Assembly (NCBI GenBank): GCA_029210325.1
Contig: JARGPU010000009.1
Coordinates: 1 to 64,000 of the forward strand
Reading direction: 5' to 3'
DNA from: Alcanivoracaceae bacterium
GTDB lineage: Bacteria > Pseudomonadota > Gammaproteobacteria > Pseudomonadales > Alcanivoracaceae
DNA: 64,000 bases
The notes under the pieces were generated by a model. It was given only the letters and a program-made list of their open reading frames with translations. It did not search any database and was not told the origin of the DNA. The translations under genes were made by a program, and so were the position numbers. Shown here piece after piece: positions 36,591 to 45,421 of this stretch (the first letter of the stretch is position 1; every line of letters starts with the position of its first letter).

Positions 36591-36616
36591 CGCCGCCTAT
36601 TGGTCGAGGAGACATC

Positions 36617-37585
36617 ATGAGCAAGGACTTTGTTGCCACCGCCCGGCGCGTGCTGGAACTGGAAGCGCGCACCCTGACCGAGCTGGTGGCTGCGGTAGAC
36701 GACACCTTCAGCGACGCCTGCGAGCGCCTGCTGAGCTGTCGCGGGCGCGTCATTGTTACCGGAATGGGCAAATCAGGCCACATTGGCAACAAGATTGCTG
36801 CAACGCTGGCCAGCACTGGCACGCCGTCATTCTTTGTCCACCCGGCGGAAGCCTCGCATGGCGATTTGGGCATGATTACCAGCGATGACGCCGTCATTGC
36901 CCTGTCTAACTCAGGCGAAACCGCAGAAGTGCTGACCATCCTGCCGGTGATCAAACGCAAGGGCGCCACCCTGATCGGCATCACCGGTCGACCTGACTCA
37001 ACTCTGGCCCGACTGGCCGACGTCCACTTGTTGGTGGCAGCGCGGGAAGAAGCCTGCCCGCTGAATCTGGCGCCGACCTCGAGCACCACAGCAGCACTGG
37101 CCATGGGCGACGCTCTGGCAATTGCCCTGCTTGAGGCCCGCGGCTTCACCGCCGAAGACTTTGCCCTGTCCCACCCCGGCGGTGCGCTGGGCCGGCGCCT
37201 GCTGCTGACCGTGGACGATGTCATGCACAGCGGCGACAAACTGCCAACCGTGCCAGCTTCCGCAACGCTGGCCGAAGCACTGTTGGAGATGACCCGCAAG
37301 GGCCTCGGCATGACCACCGTGCTCGATGGACAAGGCCTGCTTGCCGGAATCTTTACCGACGGCGACCTGCGTCGCATGCTGGATCGCAATATTGATGTGC
37401 GTCAGGCCACTATTGCCGAGGTGATGAGCCATAACCCGGTTACCATTGCCAGTGGCCACCTTGCCGCCGAGGCATTGAAAATCATGGAAAGCCGGAAAAT
37501 TAATGGTCTGGTGGTGTGTAACGCACAGCAACAACCACTTGGAGCCTTGAACATGCATGACCTACTACGCGCCGGGGTAGTCTGA
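36617..37585 (+). CDS. kdsD: Arabinose-5-phosphate isomerase KdsD
   Basis: KdsD converts ribulose-5-phosphate to arabinose-5-phosphate, the first step to KDO. An SIS domain (VTGMGKSGHIGNKIAATLAS, LSNSGETAEVLTILP, with the His region LSHPGGALGRRLL) covers residues 1-200. Two CBS domains follow at about 210-322. AGGAG lies seven bases before the ATG. Its stop overlaps the kdsC start. Confidence 0.96.
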   Translation: MSKDFVATARRVLELEARTLTELVAAVDDTFSDACERLLSCRGRVIVTGMGKSGHIGNKIAATLASTGTPSFFVHPAEASHGDLGMITSDDAVIALSNSGETAEVLTILPVIKRKGATLIGITGRPDSTLARLADVHLLVAAREEACPLNLAPTSSTTAALAMGDALAIALLEARGFTAEDFALSHPGGALGRRLLLTVDDVMHSGDKLPTVPASATLAEALLEMTRKGLGMTTVLDGQGLLAGIFTDGDLRRMLDRNIDVRQATIAEVMSHNPVTIASGHLAAEALKIMESRKINGLVVCNAQQQPLGALNMHDLLRAGVV

Positions 37586-38115
37586 TGACCCCGGTCGACG
37601 ACTCTGTTTCTACTCTGGCGGTACGCGCCAGGGCTCGCCGGCTAAAACTGATGGCCTTTGATGTGGACGGCATCCTCACTGATGGCCGCCTGTATTACGG
37701 CGCCGACGGCGAAGCCCTGAAGGCGTTTCACACCCTCGATGGCCATGGCCTGAAGATGCTCGCCAGTGCCGGCATCACTGTGGCACTGATTACCGGCCGT
37801 CGCTCCGAGATGGTGCTGCGCCGGGCCAGCGAACTGAATATCCAGCATGTGATTCAGGGCCGCGAAGACAAAGGCGCTGCACTTGGCTCTCTGGCCGCAG
37901 AGCTTGGCCTGCAGGCCGACGCCTGTGGTTATGCCGGCGACGACCTGCCGGACGTGGATGCCCTGCAGTGGGCTGCGCTGGCATTTTCAGTACCCAACGG
38001 CCATCGCTGCGCTCGCGAGGCCGCCGACCTGATTACCGAGAGTCGCGGCGGCGAAGGTGCGGTACGGGAAATGTGTGACTTTATTCTTGATGCCCGCGGA
38101 GCCCGGCCACTGTGA
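37585..38115 (+). CDS. kdsC: KDO-8-phosphate phosphatase KdsC
   Basis: KdsC removes phosphate from KDO-8-P. It is a HAD-fold protein with the nucleophile motif FDVDGILTDGRLYY, the motif II Thr in ALITGRRSEMV, the Lys in GREDKGAAL and the acidic motif YAGDDLPDVDAL. At 176 residues it has normal length. It is coupled by overlap to kdsD and lptC. Confidence 0.96.
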   Translation: MTPVDDSVSTLAVRARARRLKLMAFDVDGILTDGRLYYGADGEALKAFHTLDGHGLKMLASAGITVALITGRRSEMVLRRASELNIQHVIQGREDKGAALGSLAAELGLQADACGYAGDDLPDVDALQWAALAFSVPNGHRCAREAADLITESRGGEGAVREMCDFILDARGARPL

Positions 38116-38666
38116 TGCGCCAGAGCTTTATCAGCATCGCTGCCATTTTGCTGGTCGGCGTGTTGGCTCTGATGGTCCTCAATGAACTGGATCATGTTGA
38201 TGTACGCCCGGGCGTGGATGCCGCTTCCGCTCCGGACATCGTGCTTAAAGGCGCCAACCTGAGCACCTTTGATGAGCAAGGTAAAATCCAGTATCGGGTG
38301 GTTGCCCAGCGTATCGAGCACAGTGAATTTACCAGTCGCACCTTACTTGACGCCCCGCAGCTGGAGCTGCATGGCGGCGGCCAATACTGGCAGGTCAATG
38401 CCGGCCATGGAGAAGTCGATCAGAAAAGTCGGACGCTGCTGCTGTATGATGCCGTCGAGGCGCGACTGGATGGCCCGTCTGCCGTGCTGCTGAATACTGA
38501 CCGCCTGCTCTACCACGTTCGTGAGCAGCGCTTGGAATTGCCCGGCGCCGTTGAAGTGCGACATCCCGGCGGCCAGACTCGGGCGGGCAAACTGGATGCT
38601 GATGTTGCCGCAGGCCGACTGAATATGGGGCTGGGAGTTGAAACCCGTTATGTCACTGATCTCTGA
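38115..38666 (+). CDS. lptC: LPS export protein LptC
   Basis: LptC is the bitopic inner-membrane protein that passes LPS from LptB2FG to LptA. An N-terminal membrane helix (FISIAAILLVGVLALMVL) is followed by an OstA-like beta domain. The frame could also start at GTG 38112, but ATG 38115 overlaps the kdsC stop directly and is chosen, giving 183 residues. It overlaps the open frame of lptA. Confidence 0.92.
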   Translation: MRQSFISIAAILLVGVLALMVLNELDHVDVRPGVDAASAPDIVLKGANLSTFDEQGKIQYRVVAQRIEHSEFTSRTLLDAPQLELHGGGQYWQVNAGHGEVDQKSRTLLLYDAVEARLDGPSAVLLNTDRLLYHVREQRLELPGAVEVRHPGGQTRAGKLDADVAAGRLNMGLGVETRYVTDL

Positions 38667-38673
38667 TTGCTCA

Positions 38674-39180
38674 ATGCGTCCGCCTCGCTCGGTGACTAAC
38701 CGCATGGTTGGCGTGTTGGCCGGTGTGCTGGTTTATATGATGGTCTGTGCTGGCCATGCCGCAGAGAACGAAATTATTCTGCGCGCCGAACGCGCCACCC
38801 TCAGTCAGCAGGAAGGCACCGGCCTGTATGAAGGCAACGCCGAGCTGATTCAGGGCCAGCGCAGTCTGAACGCGGATCGCATTGAAATCACCCTGAAAGA
38901 TGGCAGGCCGAGTCGGGTGGAAGCTACTGGCACTCCAGTGCGACTGGTGGATGGTGTCGACCTCACCGCCCATGCCGAAAAACTGGTATACGATATTGAA
39001 GGCGGCCGCATCCTGCTGTTCCGGAAGGCCCGCATCACCCATCAGGGCCGGGTTTTTGAAGGCGCCGAGTTAATCTATGAGCTGCAGAATCGCCGCATCA
39101 GCGCCCGTGGCGATGAACAGGAGGGCGATGGCAGGATCCGCTTGGTGATTCCCGCCGAAGATGGAGCCACCACACCATGA
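38674..39180 (+). CDS. lptA: Periplasmic LPS bridge protein LptA
   Basis: LptA forms the beta-jellyroll bridge that carries LPS across the periplasm. A signal peptide ending CAGHA precedes the OstA domain, with [39 protein letters not shown] and [15 protein letters not shown]. The start is uncertain: TTG 38638, ATG 38650, ATG 38674 and ATG 38704 are in frame. 38674 follows the lptC stop and gives a normal signal peptide, while 38704 has the better ribosome-binding site (GGTGA). Confidence 0.9.
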   Translation: MRPPRSVTNRMVGVLAGVLVYMMVCAGHAAENEIILRAERATLSQQEGTGLYEGNAELIQGQRSLNADRIEITLKDGRPSRVEATGTPVRLVDGVDLTAHAEKLVYDIEGGRILLFRKARITHQGRVFEGAELIYELQNRRISARGDEQEGDGRIRLVIPAEDGATTP

Positions 39181-39902
39181 GTCTGTTAAGCGCCACACAT
39201 CTGGCTAAAAGCTACAAGGGACGTCGAGTTATTGAGGATGTATCCCTTGAGGTCACTGCTGGCAGCGTGGTCGGCTTGCTGGGGCCAAATGGTGCGGGCA
39301 AAACCACCTGTTTTTACATGATTGTCGGGCTGGTAGCTGCTGACTCCGGCAACATCACCATCAATGGCCAGGACATCACCCGGCTGCCCATGCATGGCCG
39401 AGCCAAGCGTGGCATCGGCTATCTGCCCCAGGAAGCCAGTATCTTTCGCCGTTTGACGGTGGCAGACAACATCATGGCCATTCTGGAAACCAGACAAGAG
39501 TTAAGCCGTGCCGAGCGCGTCAAACGTATGGATGAGCTACTCGACGAGTTCCATATTTCGCACCTGCGCAACAGCCTCGGTATGAGTCTGTCCGGCGGTG
39601 AGCGGCGGCGCGCAGAAATCGCCCGCGGGCTGGCCAGTGAGCCTGCCTTTATGTTGCTTGATGAACCCTTTGCCGGGGTCGACCCTATTTCGGTGAATGA
39701 TATCAAGGGCATTATCCGCCACCTGAAAGACCGCGGTATTGGCGTGCTGATTACCGACCACAATGTGCGCGAAACTCTGGACATCTGTGATACCGCTTAC
39801 ATTGTCTCTGCGGGCCACATTATTGCCGCTGGCGACGCCAATACGGTGCTGGCCAACCAGCAGGTTCGTGACGTCTATCTGGGTGCAGATTTCCGTCTCT
39901 AA
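39177..39902 (+). CDS. lptB: LPS export ABC transporter ATPase LptB
   Basis: LptB is the ATPase of the LptB2FG transporter; lptF and lptG are at 60899-63075. It has Walker A GPNGAGKT (residues 36-43), signature [15 protein letters not shown], Walker [14 protein letters not shown], and H-loop [10 protein letters not shown]. At 241 residues it is of family size. It overlaps lptA by four bases. Confidence 0.97.
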   Translation: MSLLSATHLAKSYKGRRVIEDVSLEVTAGSVVGLLGPNGAGKTTCFYMIVGLVAADSGNITINGQDITRLPMHGRAKRGIGYLPQEASIFRRLTVADNIMAILETRQELSRAERVKRMDELLDEFHISHLRNSLGMSLSGGERRRAEIARGLASEPAFMLLDEPFAGVDPISVNDIKGIIRHLKDRGIGVLITDHNVRETLDICDTAYIVSAGHIIAAGDANTVLANQQVRDVYLGADFRL

Positions 39903-39975
39903 TTTCGGCCCTCAGCCCTGCCCATAGTCCCGTAGCAAAGCTGTCGGTACTACAATCGACGCAGACATTCAAGAA

Positions 39976-39992
39976 TAGGCATGAAAATTGCG
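39976..39992 (+). promoter_or_regulatory. Sigma-54-like -24/-12 promoter before rpoN
   Basis: GGCATG-AAAA-TTGC (39978-39991) places GG and GC exactly ten bases apart, as in sigma-54 promoters (consensus GGCACG, four bases, TTGC), with one mismatch in the core. It lies 49 bases before the rpoN start. Two sigma-70 like boxes (TACAAT at 39951, TGCTATGCT at 39997) are also in this gap. Confidence 0.45.
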
Positions 39993-40040
39993 TTACTGCT
40001 ATGCTGGCGCCATGAGTTCACCTAAGGCGCCAGCGCAGCC

Positions 40041-41516
40041 ATGAAGCAGGGTCTCCATCTCCAGCTCGGCCAGCAGCTTAAAATGACCCCCCAGTTGCAG
40101 CAGGCCATTCGCCTGCTGCAGCTTTCTGCGCTGGATTTACGTCAGGAAATTCAGGATACGGTGGAATCCAATCCCCTGCTGGAGCTTGAAGAAGACGCTG
40201 AGTTTCCCAGCGATGGCCCTATCGAAAGCAGCAGCAGTGATGCTGACCGTGAGGAGCTGGACCTCGACAACAGCGATCACTTTGCCGACGACATGCAGGT
40301 AGATACGGACTGGAATGATATCTATCCCGAGAGCACCACGGGCTCAGGCAGCAGTGGCAGCGGCATTGATGAAGAAGGGGATGGCTGGGAGGCACGCAAC
40401 TCGGCTCCTGAATCCCTGCACGAACACTTGCTTTGGCAACTCAACCTGGCGCCGATGAGCGAGGCCGACAAAGCCGTCGGCGAAGCCATCATCGACGCAC
40501 TGGACGAACGTGGCTACCTGACCGACAGTCTGGCCGATATTTGCGCCGCCGTGCAGCCACTAAACCTCAAGCCGGACGACCCGCTGTTCCCGGAAGACGA
40601 CGAAATCATTGCCGTCCTGCACCTGCTGCAGAACTTCGATCCGCCCGGCATCGGCGCACGAAATCTGGCCGAGTGCCTGACCATACAGTTAAACATGTTG
40701 GCTGAAGACACTCCCTGGCGGCACCAGGCCCTGCAACTGGTGGGCCAGCACCTTAGCCTGCTCGAAAGCAGGGATTTCGACACCCTGCGCCGGCGTATCA
40801 ACCTTAACGATGACCAGCTTGGCGAGGTCATGCGCCTGATCCGCGGCCTTAACCCGGCGCCAGGGGAGCTGGTCAGCGACAATGCCCCGGAGTATGTGGT
40901 GCCGGACGTGGTGGTATCACGGCGCGGCAAACGCTGGCTGGTCGAGCTAAACCCGGAGTCCATGCCCAAGGTACGGATCAACGACCACTATGCCGGTATG
41001 ATCCGCCACACTCGCCGTGAAGAAGATGGCAGCTATCTGAAAGGCCAGCTACAGGAAGCCAAGTGGTTCCTGAAAAGCCTGCAAAGTCGCAACGAAACCC
41101 TGCTCAAAGTGGCCACTCGCATCGTCGAGGTGCAACAAGGCTTCTTCGAGTACGGTGAAGAAGCCATGAAACCTCTGGTTCTGGCGGAAATAGCCGAGGC
41201 GGTGGGGATGCACGAGTCCACCATCTCGCGGGTGACCAATCAGAAGTACATGCATACCCCGAAGGGTGTTTTCGAACTGAAATACTTTTTCTCCAGCCAT
41301 GTTGGCACAGACGGTGGCGGTGAATGTTCAAGCACCGCTATTCGTGCCATCATCAAGAAGCTGGTTGCTGCCGAAGATGCCCGAAAGCCGCTCAGTGACA
41401 ACAAGCTGGCGGATCTGCTCAATGAACAGGGTATCCAGGTTGCCCGCCGCACCGTCGCCAAATACCGGGAGGCGATGCGTATCCCGGCTTCCAGTGAGCG
41501 TAAACGACTGGTCTGA
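40041..41516 (+). CDS. rpoN: RNA polymerase sigma-54 factor
   Basis: RpoN directs polymerase to -24/-12 promoters and needs an AAA+ activator. The N-terminal activator-interacting region ([20 protein letters not shown]) is followed by an acidic region (about residues 55-110), the core-binding domain and the DNA-binding part. The RpoN box [10 protein letters not shown] is near the C-terminus. At 491 residues it is normal. It begins the usual rpoN-hpf-ptsN-rapZ-ptsO series. Confidence 0.97.
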   Translation: MKQGLHLQLGQQLKMTPQLQQAIRLLQLSALDLRQEIQDTVESNPLLELEEDAEFPSDGPIESSSSDADREELDLDNSDHFADDMQVDTDWNDIYPESTTGSGSSGSGIDEEGDGWEARNSAPESLHEHLLWQLNLAPMSEADKAVGEAIIDALDERGYLTDSLADICAAVQPLNLKPDDPLFPEDDEIIAVLHLLQNFDPPGIGARNLAECLTIQLNMLAEDTPWRHQALQLVGQHLSLLESRDFDTLRRRINLNDDQLGEVMRLIRGLNPAPGELVSDNAPEYVVPDVVVSRRGKRWLVELNPESMPKVRINDHYAGMIRHTRREEDGSYLKGQLQEAKWFLKSLQSRNETLLKVATRIVEVQQGFFEYGEEAMKPLVLAEIAEAVGMHESTISRVTNQKYMHTPKGVFELKYFFSSHVGTDGGGECSSTAIRAIIKKLVAAEDARKPLSDNKLADLLNEQGIQVARRTVAKYREAMRIPASSERKRLV

Positions 41517-41555
41517 CTGAAAGCCGAACTACCCCGGCAGGAATAGGAGTCTGTT

Positions 41556-41855
41556 ATGCAAATCAATATTACCGGCCATCATCTGGATATTACTGACCCG
41601 CTACGCCAGTATGTCGGCGACAAATTCACCAGGCTTGAACGACACTTCGACCAGATCACCAGTATCCACGTTATTCTTTCCCCGGTACCGAACGCTCATA
41701 AAGCTGAATCCACCATTCGCGTTACCGGTGGCGAAGTATTCGCCACCGCCGAGGCAAACGATATGTATGCCGCCATTGATCTACTCACTGACAAACTCGA
41801 CCGGCAGATCCTTAAGCACAAGGAAAAGTCGGTAAAACACCAACACGGACACTGA
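41556..41855 (+). CDS. hpf: Short ribosome hibernation promoting factor
   Basis: HPF binds the small ribosomal subunit in stationary phase and promotes 100S dimers. The 99-residue short form has NITGHHLDITDPLRQYV, LERHFDQITSIHVIL and EANDMYAAIDLLTDKLDRQ. AGGAG lies before the ATG. It sits 39 bases after rpoN and eight bases before ptsN. Confidence 0.95.
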   Translation: MQINITGHHLDITDPLRQYVGDKFTRLERHFDQITSIHVILSPVPNAHKAESTIRVTGGEVFATAEANDMYAAIDLLTDKLDRQILKHKEKSVKHQHGH

Positions 41856-41863
41856 CTCATATC

Positions 41864-42337
41864 ATGAGAGTACGCGAGCTGCTTGCCCCGGAACGCACCC
41901 ACTTTAACGTTCAGGGTGTCAGCAAAAAACGACTGCTGGATCAGGCCGCTCAGCTGGTTGCCAACAGCTGTAGTGGTCTGACCGAGCAACAGGTGTTTGA
42001 TGCGCTGGTTGCTCGCGAGCGACTTGGTAGCACCGGCATTGGGGAGGGCATAGCCATTCCCCATTGCCGGCTAGCCACCTGTCAGGGACCCATCGGCCTA
42101 TTGCTGCAACTGGAGCAACCGATTGATTTTGAAAGCATCGACAACAAGCCGGTTGATCTGGTGTTTGTCCTGCTGGTGCCGGAAAACAACCCCGAGCAAC
42201 ATCTGAAAACCCTCAGCCATCTGGCCGCTCTGTTCAACGAGGCGGGCTATCGCCAGCAATTACGCAGCGCCCGCTCCGCCGAAGAACTTTTCAAGCGTGC
42301 CACCAGCTCCGAAGAGGAATTACAACTCGCCTCATGA
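41864..42337 (+). CDS. ptsN: Nitrogen phosphotransferase enzyme IIA (PtsN)
   Basis: PtsN is the end acceptor of the nitrogen PTS and regulates potassium and other processes by its phosphorylation state. The phosphorylated histidine is H67 in AIPHCRL. Other blocks are RERLGSTGIGEGIA and VFVLLVPENNPEQHLKTLS. Its 157 residues fit the family. Its stop overlaps the rapZ start. Confidence 0.96.
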   Translation: MRVRELLAPERTHFNVQGVSKKRLLDQAAQLVANSCSGLTEQQVFDALVARERLGSTGIGEGIAIPHCRLATCQGPIGLLLQLEQPIDFESIDNKPVDLVFVLLVPENNPEQHLKTLSHLAALFNEAGYRQQLRSARSAEELFKRATSSEEELQLAS

Positions 42338-43188
42338 AACTGGTCATCCTCAGTGGTCGCTCCGGTTCTGGTAAAACCACCGCGCTACAAGCGCTGGAGG
42401 ATCTCGGCCATTACTGCGTCGACAACCTGCCGCTTGGTTTACTACCCATTCTTACTGAGCAATTGCAGCGAGAGGAGCATCATGTCGACCGCATTGCCGT
42501 GGGCATTGATGCGCGCAACCTGCCCCATCAGTTAAGCGACTTTCCAGCCATTCTGGATCAGCTTAAGGCGCTTAATATGGCCTGTGAGGTGGTATTTCTG
42601 GATGCCGCCGATGACACCCTGCTGAAGCGATTTTCTGCGACCCGACGCAAACACCCACTGAGCAATGACAATCTGTCATTGGTTGAAGCCATTGATCGCG
42701 AAGCGGAAATGCTTTCCAGCATTCGCTCTTTAGCAGATCTGGTGATCGACACCAGCAACCTTGATGTGCACACACTGCGCGACATGATTCGTGAGCGAGT
42801 GGTAAAGCGACGCGAAAAGCTATCCCTGCTGATTGAGTCGTTCGCCTACAAGCGGGGTGTACCCCATGACGCCGATCTGGTCTTTGATGTCCGAGTGCTA
42901 CCCAACCCGTACTGGCATATGGAGCTGCGCCCATTGACCGGACAGGACGAGCCAGTACGCCACTATCTGGACCAGCAGACTGAAAGTGCACAGATGCTTG
43001 ACGATATCAGCCGTTTTCTGTGCGAGTGGCTACCGCGTTATGAGAAAAATGATCGCACCTATATGACCGTGGCGATTGGCTGCACTGGAGGCCAACATCG
43101 GTCCGTGTATATGGTAGAAGCATTGGTGCAGCGCCTGAGTAATCTGGGCGTTGATGTTCAGCAGCGTCATCTGGAGCTGAACCGCTGA
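42334..43188 (+). CDS. rapZ: RNase adapter protein RapZ
   Basis: RapZ is a P-loop protein; in E. coli it binds the GlmZ sRNA and recruits RNase E to adjust glucosamine-6-phosphate synthase. Walker A GRSGSGKT is at residues 8-15 and the C-terminal block is AIGCTGGQHRSVYMVEAL. At 284 residues it is normal. It lies between ptsN and ptsO and overlaps both neighbours. Confidence 0.96.
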   Translation: MKLVILSGRSGSGKTTALQALEDLGHYCVDNLPLGLLPILTEQLQREEHHVDRIAVGIDARNLPHQLSDFPAILDQLKALNMACEVVFLDAADDTLLKRFSATRRKHPLSNDNLSLVEAIDREAEMLSSIRSLADLVIDTSNLDVHTLRDMIRERVVKRREKLSLLIESFAYKRGVPHDADLVFDVRVLPNPYWHMELRPLTGQDEPVRHYLDQQTESAQMLDDISRFLCEWLPRYEKNDRTYMTVAIGCTGGQHRSVYMVEALVQRLSNLGVDVQQRHLELNR

Positions 43189-43457
43189 TGGAGCGTGCCG
43201 AGCTTACTGTGATCAATCGTCTTGGCCTGCATGCCCGCGCGGCAGCCAAGGTGGTCGCCGTTGCCAGCCGTCACGATGCCAGCGTGCGAGTGCGCAAGGA
43301 TGGCCGTGAAGTGGATGCCCGCAACATCATGGCGTTGTTAATGCTGGCGGCTGCCAAAGGCAGCTGTGTGGAAGTGGAAGCGGATGGCCCCGAGGCAAAG
43401 CAGGCACTGGCAGAAATTAGCGCTCTATTTGCCCGCCGCTTTGACGAAGAAGAATAA
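43188..43457 (+). CDS. ptsO: Nitrogen phosphotransferase HPr-like protein NPr
   Basis: NPr passes phosphate from PtsP to PtsN. The 89-residue HPr fold has the phosphorylated H15 in LGLHARAAAKV and the block DARNIMALLMLAAAKG. The serine-kinase site of Gram-positive HPr is replaced by Asn-Ile, typical for this family. It ends the rpoN cluster and converges on pmbA. Confidence 0.95.
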   Translation: MERAELTVINRLGLHARAAAKVVAVASRHDASVRVRKDGREVDARNIMALLMLAAAKGSCVEVEADGPEAKQALAEISALFARRFDEEE

Positions 43458-43473
43458 AGCTGCCCGACAGCGT

Positions 43474-44835
43474 TCAGCCGGCCCCGGCAACTCGCATCTG
43501 TCCAACCAGCAACGAGCCCACCTGAATATTGCCGCGATCATCAATATCGCTGCCAGCCGCCTCGATAGCAGCAAACATATCGCGCAAATGTCCTGCGATG
43601 GTGAACTCCTCCAGCGGCTCGGTAATCACTCCATCCTCGACCATAAAGCCGGCAGCCCCACGGCTGTAATCGCCACTGACGATATTGACCCCTGGCCCCA
43701 TTACTTCCGTGACCAGAATGCCGCGACCCATCTTCTTCAACAGAGCGGGCAGGTCTTCACCACTGCTATCGATGGTCAGGTTACGGGGGCCGCCGCCATT
43801 TCCCGTTGCTTGCAAACCCAAACGCCTTGCCGCGTACATGCCCAACGAATAACCCTGCAAAACGCCGTTACGGACAAAATCCTGATTGCGCGTCGGCAGG
43901 CCATCCTGATCCCAAGCCGCAGAGCCGGCCATGCCGGGCAGGCGCGGCTGCTCATGGATACGCACCCAGGAAGGGAACAGGGATTCACCGATGGCACCCT
44001 TTAGAAACGATGCATTGCGATACAGGGAGCCACCATTTATTGCCGCGGCAAAGTGGCCAAGCAGGCTCGACGCGGTGCGTGGCGAAAATAGCACCGGCAT
44101 ATCCCCGGTGGCCGGACTCACCGCACCAAGCCGCGCCAACGTGCGCTTGCGCGCCTCCTCGCCGATCTCCTCAGCAGACAACAGGCGGGCAGGGTCGCGT
44201 CGACTATCAAACCAGTAATCACGCTGCATGGCGCCATCCTGTTGAGCCGCCACCAGTACGCAGGAGCGACTGTGATGACTGGACGGATAGCCGGCCATAA
44301 AGCCATTGCTGTTGGCATAAACTCGCAAACTGCTGCCACTGCTTAACGAGGCGCCATCAGAGTTGACGATACGCGGGTCCGACCGCCCTACCCGCTCACA
44401 GGCCTGAGCCTGCTCGATAGCCTGCTCCGAGGTCAGCGCCCAGGGGTGGAACAGATCAAGATCAGGAAATTCGGTGGCTAGCTGGGACGGCGCTGCAAGC
44501 CCGGCACAGGGATCCGCCCCGGTATGCCGGGCAATGGCACAAGCCGCCTCGACGGTACGGCGAATGCTGTCATCGGAATCATCGGAACTGCTCGCCGTGC
44601 CCTTTTGCTGGCCCATAAAGACAGTGACCGAGATACCACGATCACGGTGAAACTCCAGCGTTTCCACCTGATCCATGCGTACTGACACCGACAGCCCCTG
44701 GCTGGCACTGATGCCGACCTCTGCATCGGTGGCACCAGCCCGTTTTGCCTCCTCCAGCACCCGGCCAGCGCGTTCTTGCAAGCCAAGGAGCGCGCCGGGA
44801 TCGAACGGGCGCTGTACACTATTACGGTCAGTCAT
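43474..44835 (-). CDS. pmbA: Metalloprotease subunit TldE (PmbA)
   Basis: TldE pairs with TldD to form a protease that degrades unfolded small peptides and matures some modified peptides. Blocks seen are RMDQVETLEFHRDRGISV, the C-terminal NLTIDSSGEDLPALLKKMGR and ITEVMGPGVNIVSGDYS-like stretch. The zinc-motif HExxxH of TldD is absent, as expected for TldE. The ATG at 44835 follows GAGG; a TTG just before it extends the frame by one codon. tldD lies beyond darP. Confidence 0.93.
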   Translation of the reverse strand: MTDRNSVQRPFDPGALLGLQERAGRVLEEAKRAGATDAEVGISASQGLSVSVRMDQVETLEFHRDRGISVTVFMGQQKGTASSSDDSDDSIRRTVEAACAIARHTGADPCAGLAAPSQLATEFPDLDLFHPWALTSEQAIEQAQACERVGRSDPRIVNSDGASLSSGSSLRVYANSNGFMAGYPSSHHSRSCVLVAAQQDGAMQRDYWFDSRRDPARLLSAEEIGEEARKRTLARLGAVSPATGDMPVLFSPRTASSLLGHFAAAINGGSLYRNASFLKGAIGESLFPSWVRIHEQPRLPGMAGSAAWDQDGLPTRNQDFVRNGVLQGYSLGMYAARRLGLQATGNGGGPRNLTIDSSGEDLPALLKKMGRGILVTEVMGPGVNIVSGDYSRGAAGFMVEDGVITEPLEEFTIAGHLRDMFAAIEAAGSDIDDRGNIQVGSLLVGQMRVAGAG

Positions 44836-44862
44836 CAATTAGCCTCAGGCCATGGAGAGAAA

Positions 44863-45393
44863 GTGGAGCAGTATAACGACGACGAATTGGTCAGCAAAAG
44901 CGAGCTCAAGCGCGAAATGGAGCAGCTGCAGGAGTACGGCCTGCAGTTGATGTCGCTAAAACCAGCGGAGCTTGCCCGCCTGCCGCTGAATAACGCCTTG
45001 CTACTCGCCATCGAAGAATCCCGCCGTATCACCGCTCACGAGGCTCGCCGACGCCATGCCCAGTTTGTCGGCAAACTGATGCGTGAGGAGGTCAGCCAGA
45101 GCGTTGTGCCAGCACTGCTTGAACTAAAAAACCCGCAACGCTTGCGCTGGCTAATGGATTGGCAGGACCGCCTGGTAGACCTTGCCAATGCGCGCGCGGC
45201 GGAAACCCTGATCGATGAAATGATGTCCCGCTACGACGCCACTGACCGCCAGCAGTTGCGCAATCTGTGCCGCAATATCATCAGCGCCCGGGTGGATCGC
45301 GAGGCGCCTGCCGCCAAACAGGAAAAATACCGGCGCGAACGCAAAAAATTATCTGACTACCTGAACAGTCTGGAAAAAAACCAGCTGCTGTGA
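44863..45393 (+). CDS. darP: Ribosome assembly factor DarP (YjgA)
   Basis: DarP is a small helical, basic protein that acts late in 50S assembly. The 176-residue sequence has SKSELKREMEQLQEYGLQLM, RRRHAQFVGKLMREE and the C-terminal KYRRERKKLSDYLNSL, matching YjgA throughout. The start is probably GTG at 44863 with GGAGAG close upstream; the frame is open to 44776 but that part overlaps pmbA. It is divergent from pmbA with a gap of only 27 bases. Confidence 0.92.
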   Translation: MEQYNDDELVSKSELKREMEQLQEYGLQLMSLKPAELARLPLNNALLLAIEESRRITAHEARRRHAQFVGKLMREEVSQSVVPALLELKNPQRLRWLMDWQDRLVDLANARAAETLIDEMMSRYDATDRQQLRNLCRNIISARVDREAPAAKQEKYRRERKKLSDYLNSLEKNQLL

Positions 45394-45421
45394 CGCCCTG
45401 CCGGAAGCTCTGGCGCTGGCA

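Noticed and set aside
36487-37389. Long N-terminal extension of the mlaC frame across kdsD
   Set aside because: The extension is antisense to kdsD, and the signal peptide with a good ribosome-binding site marks the start at 36486.
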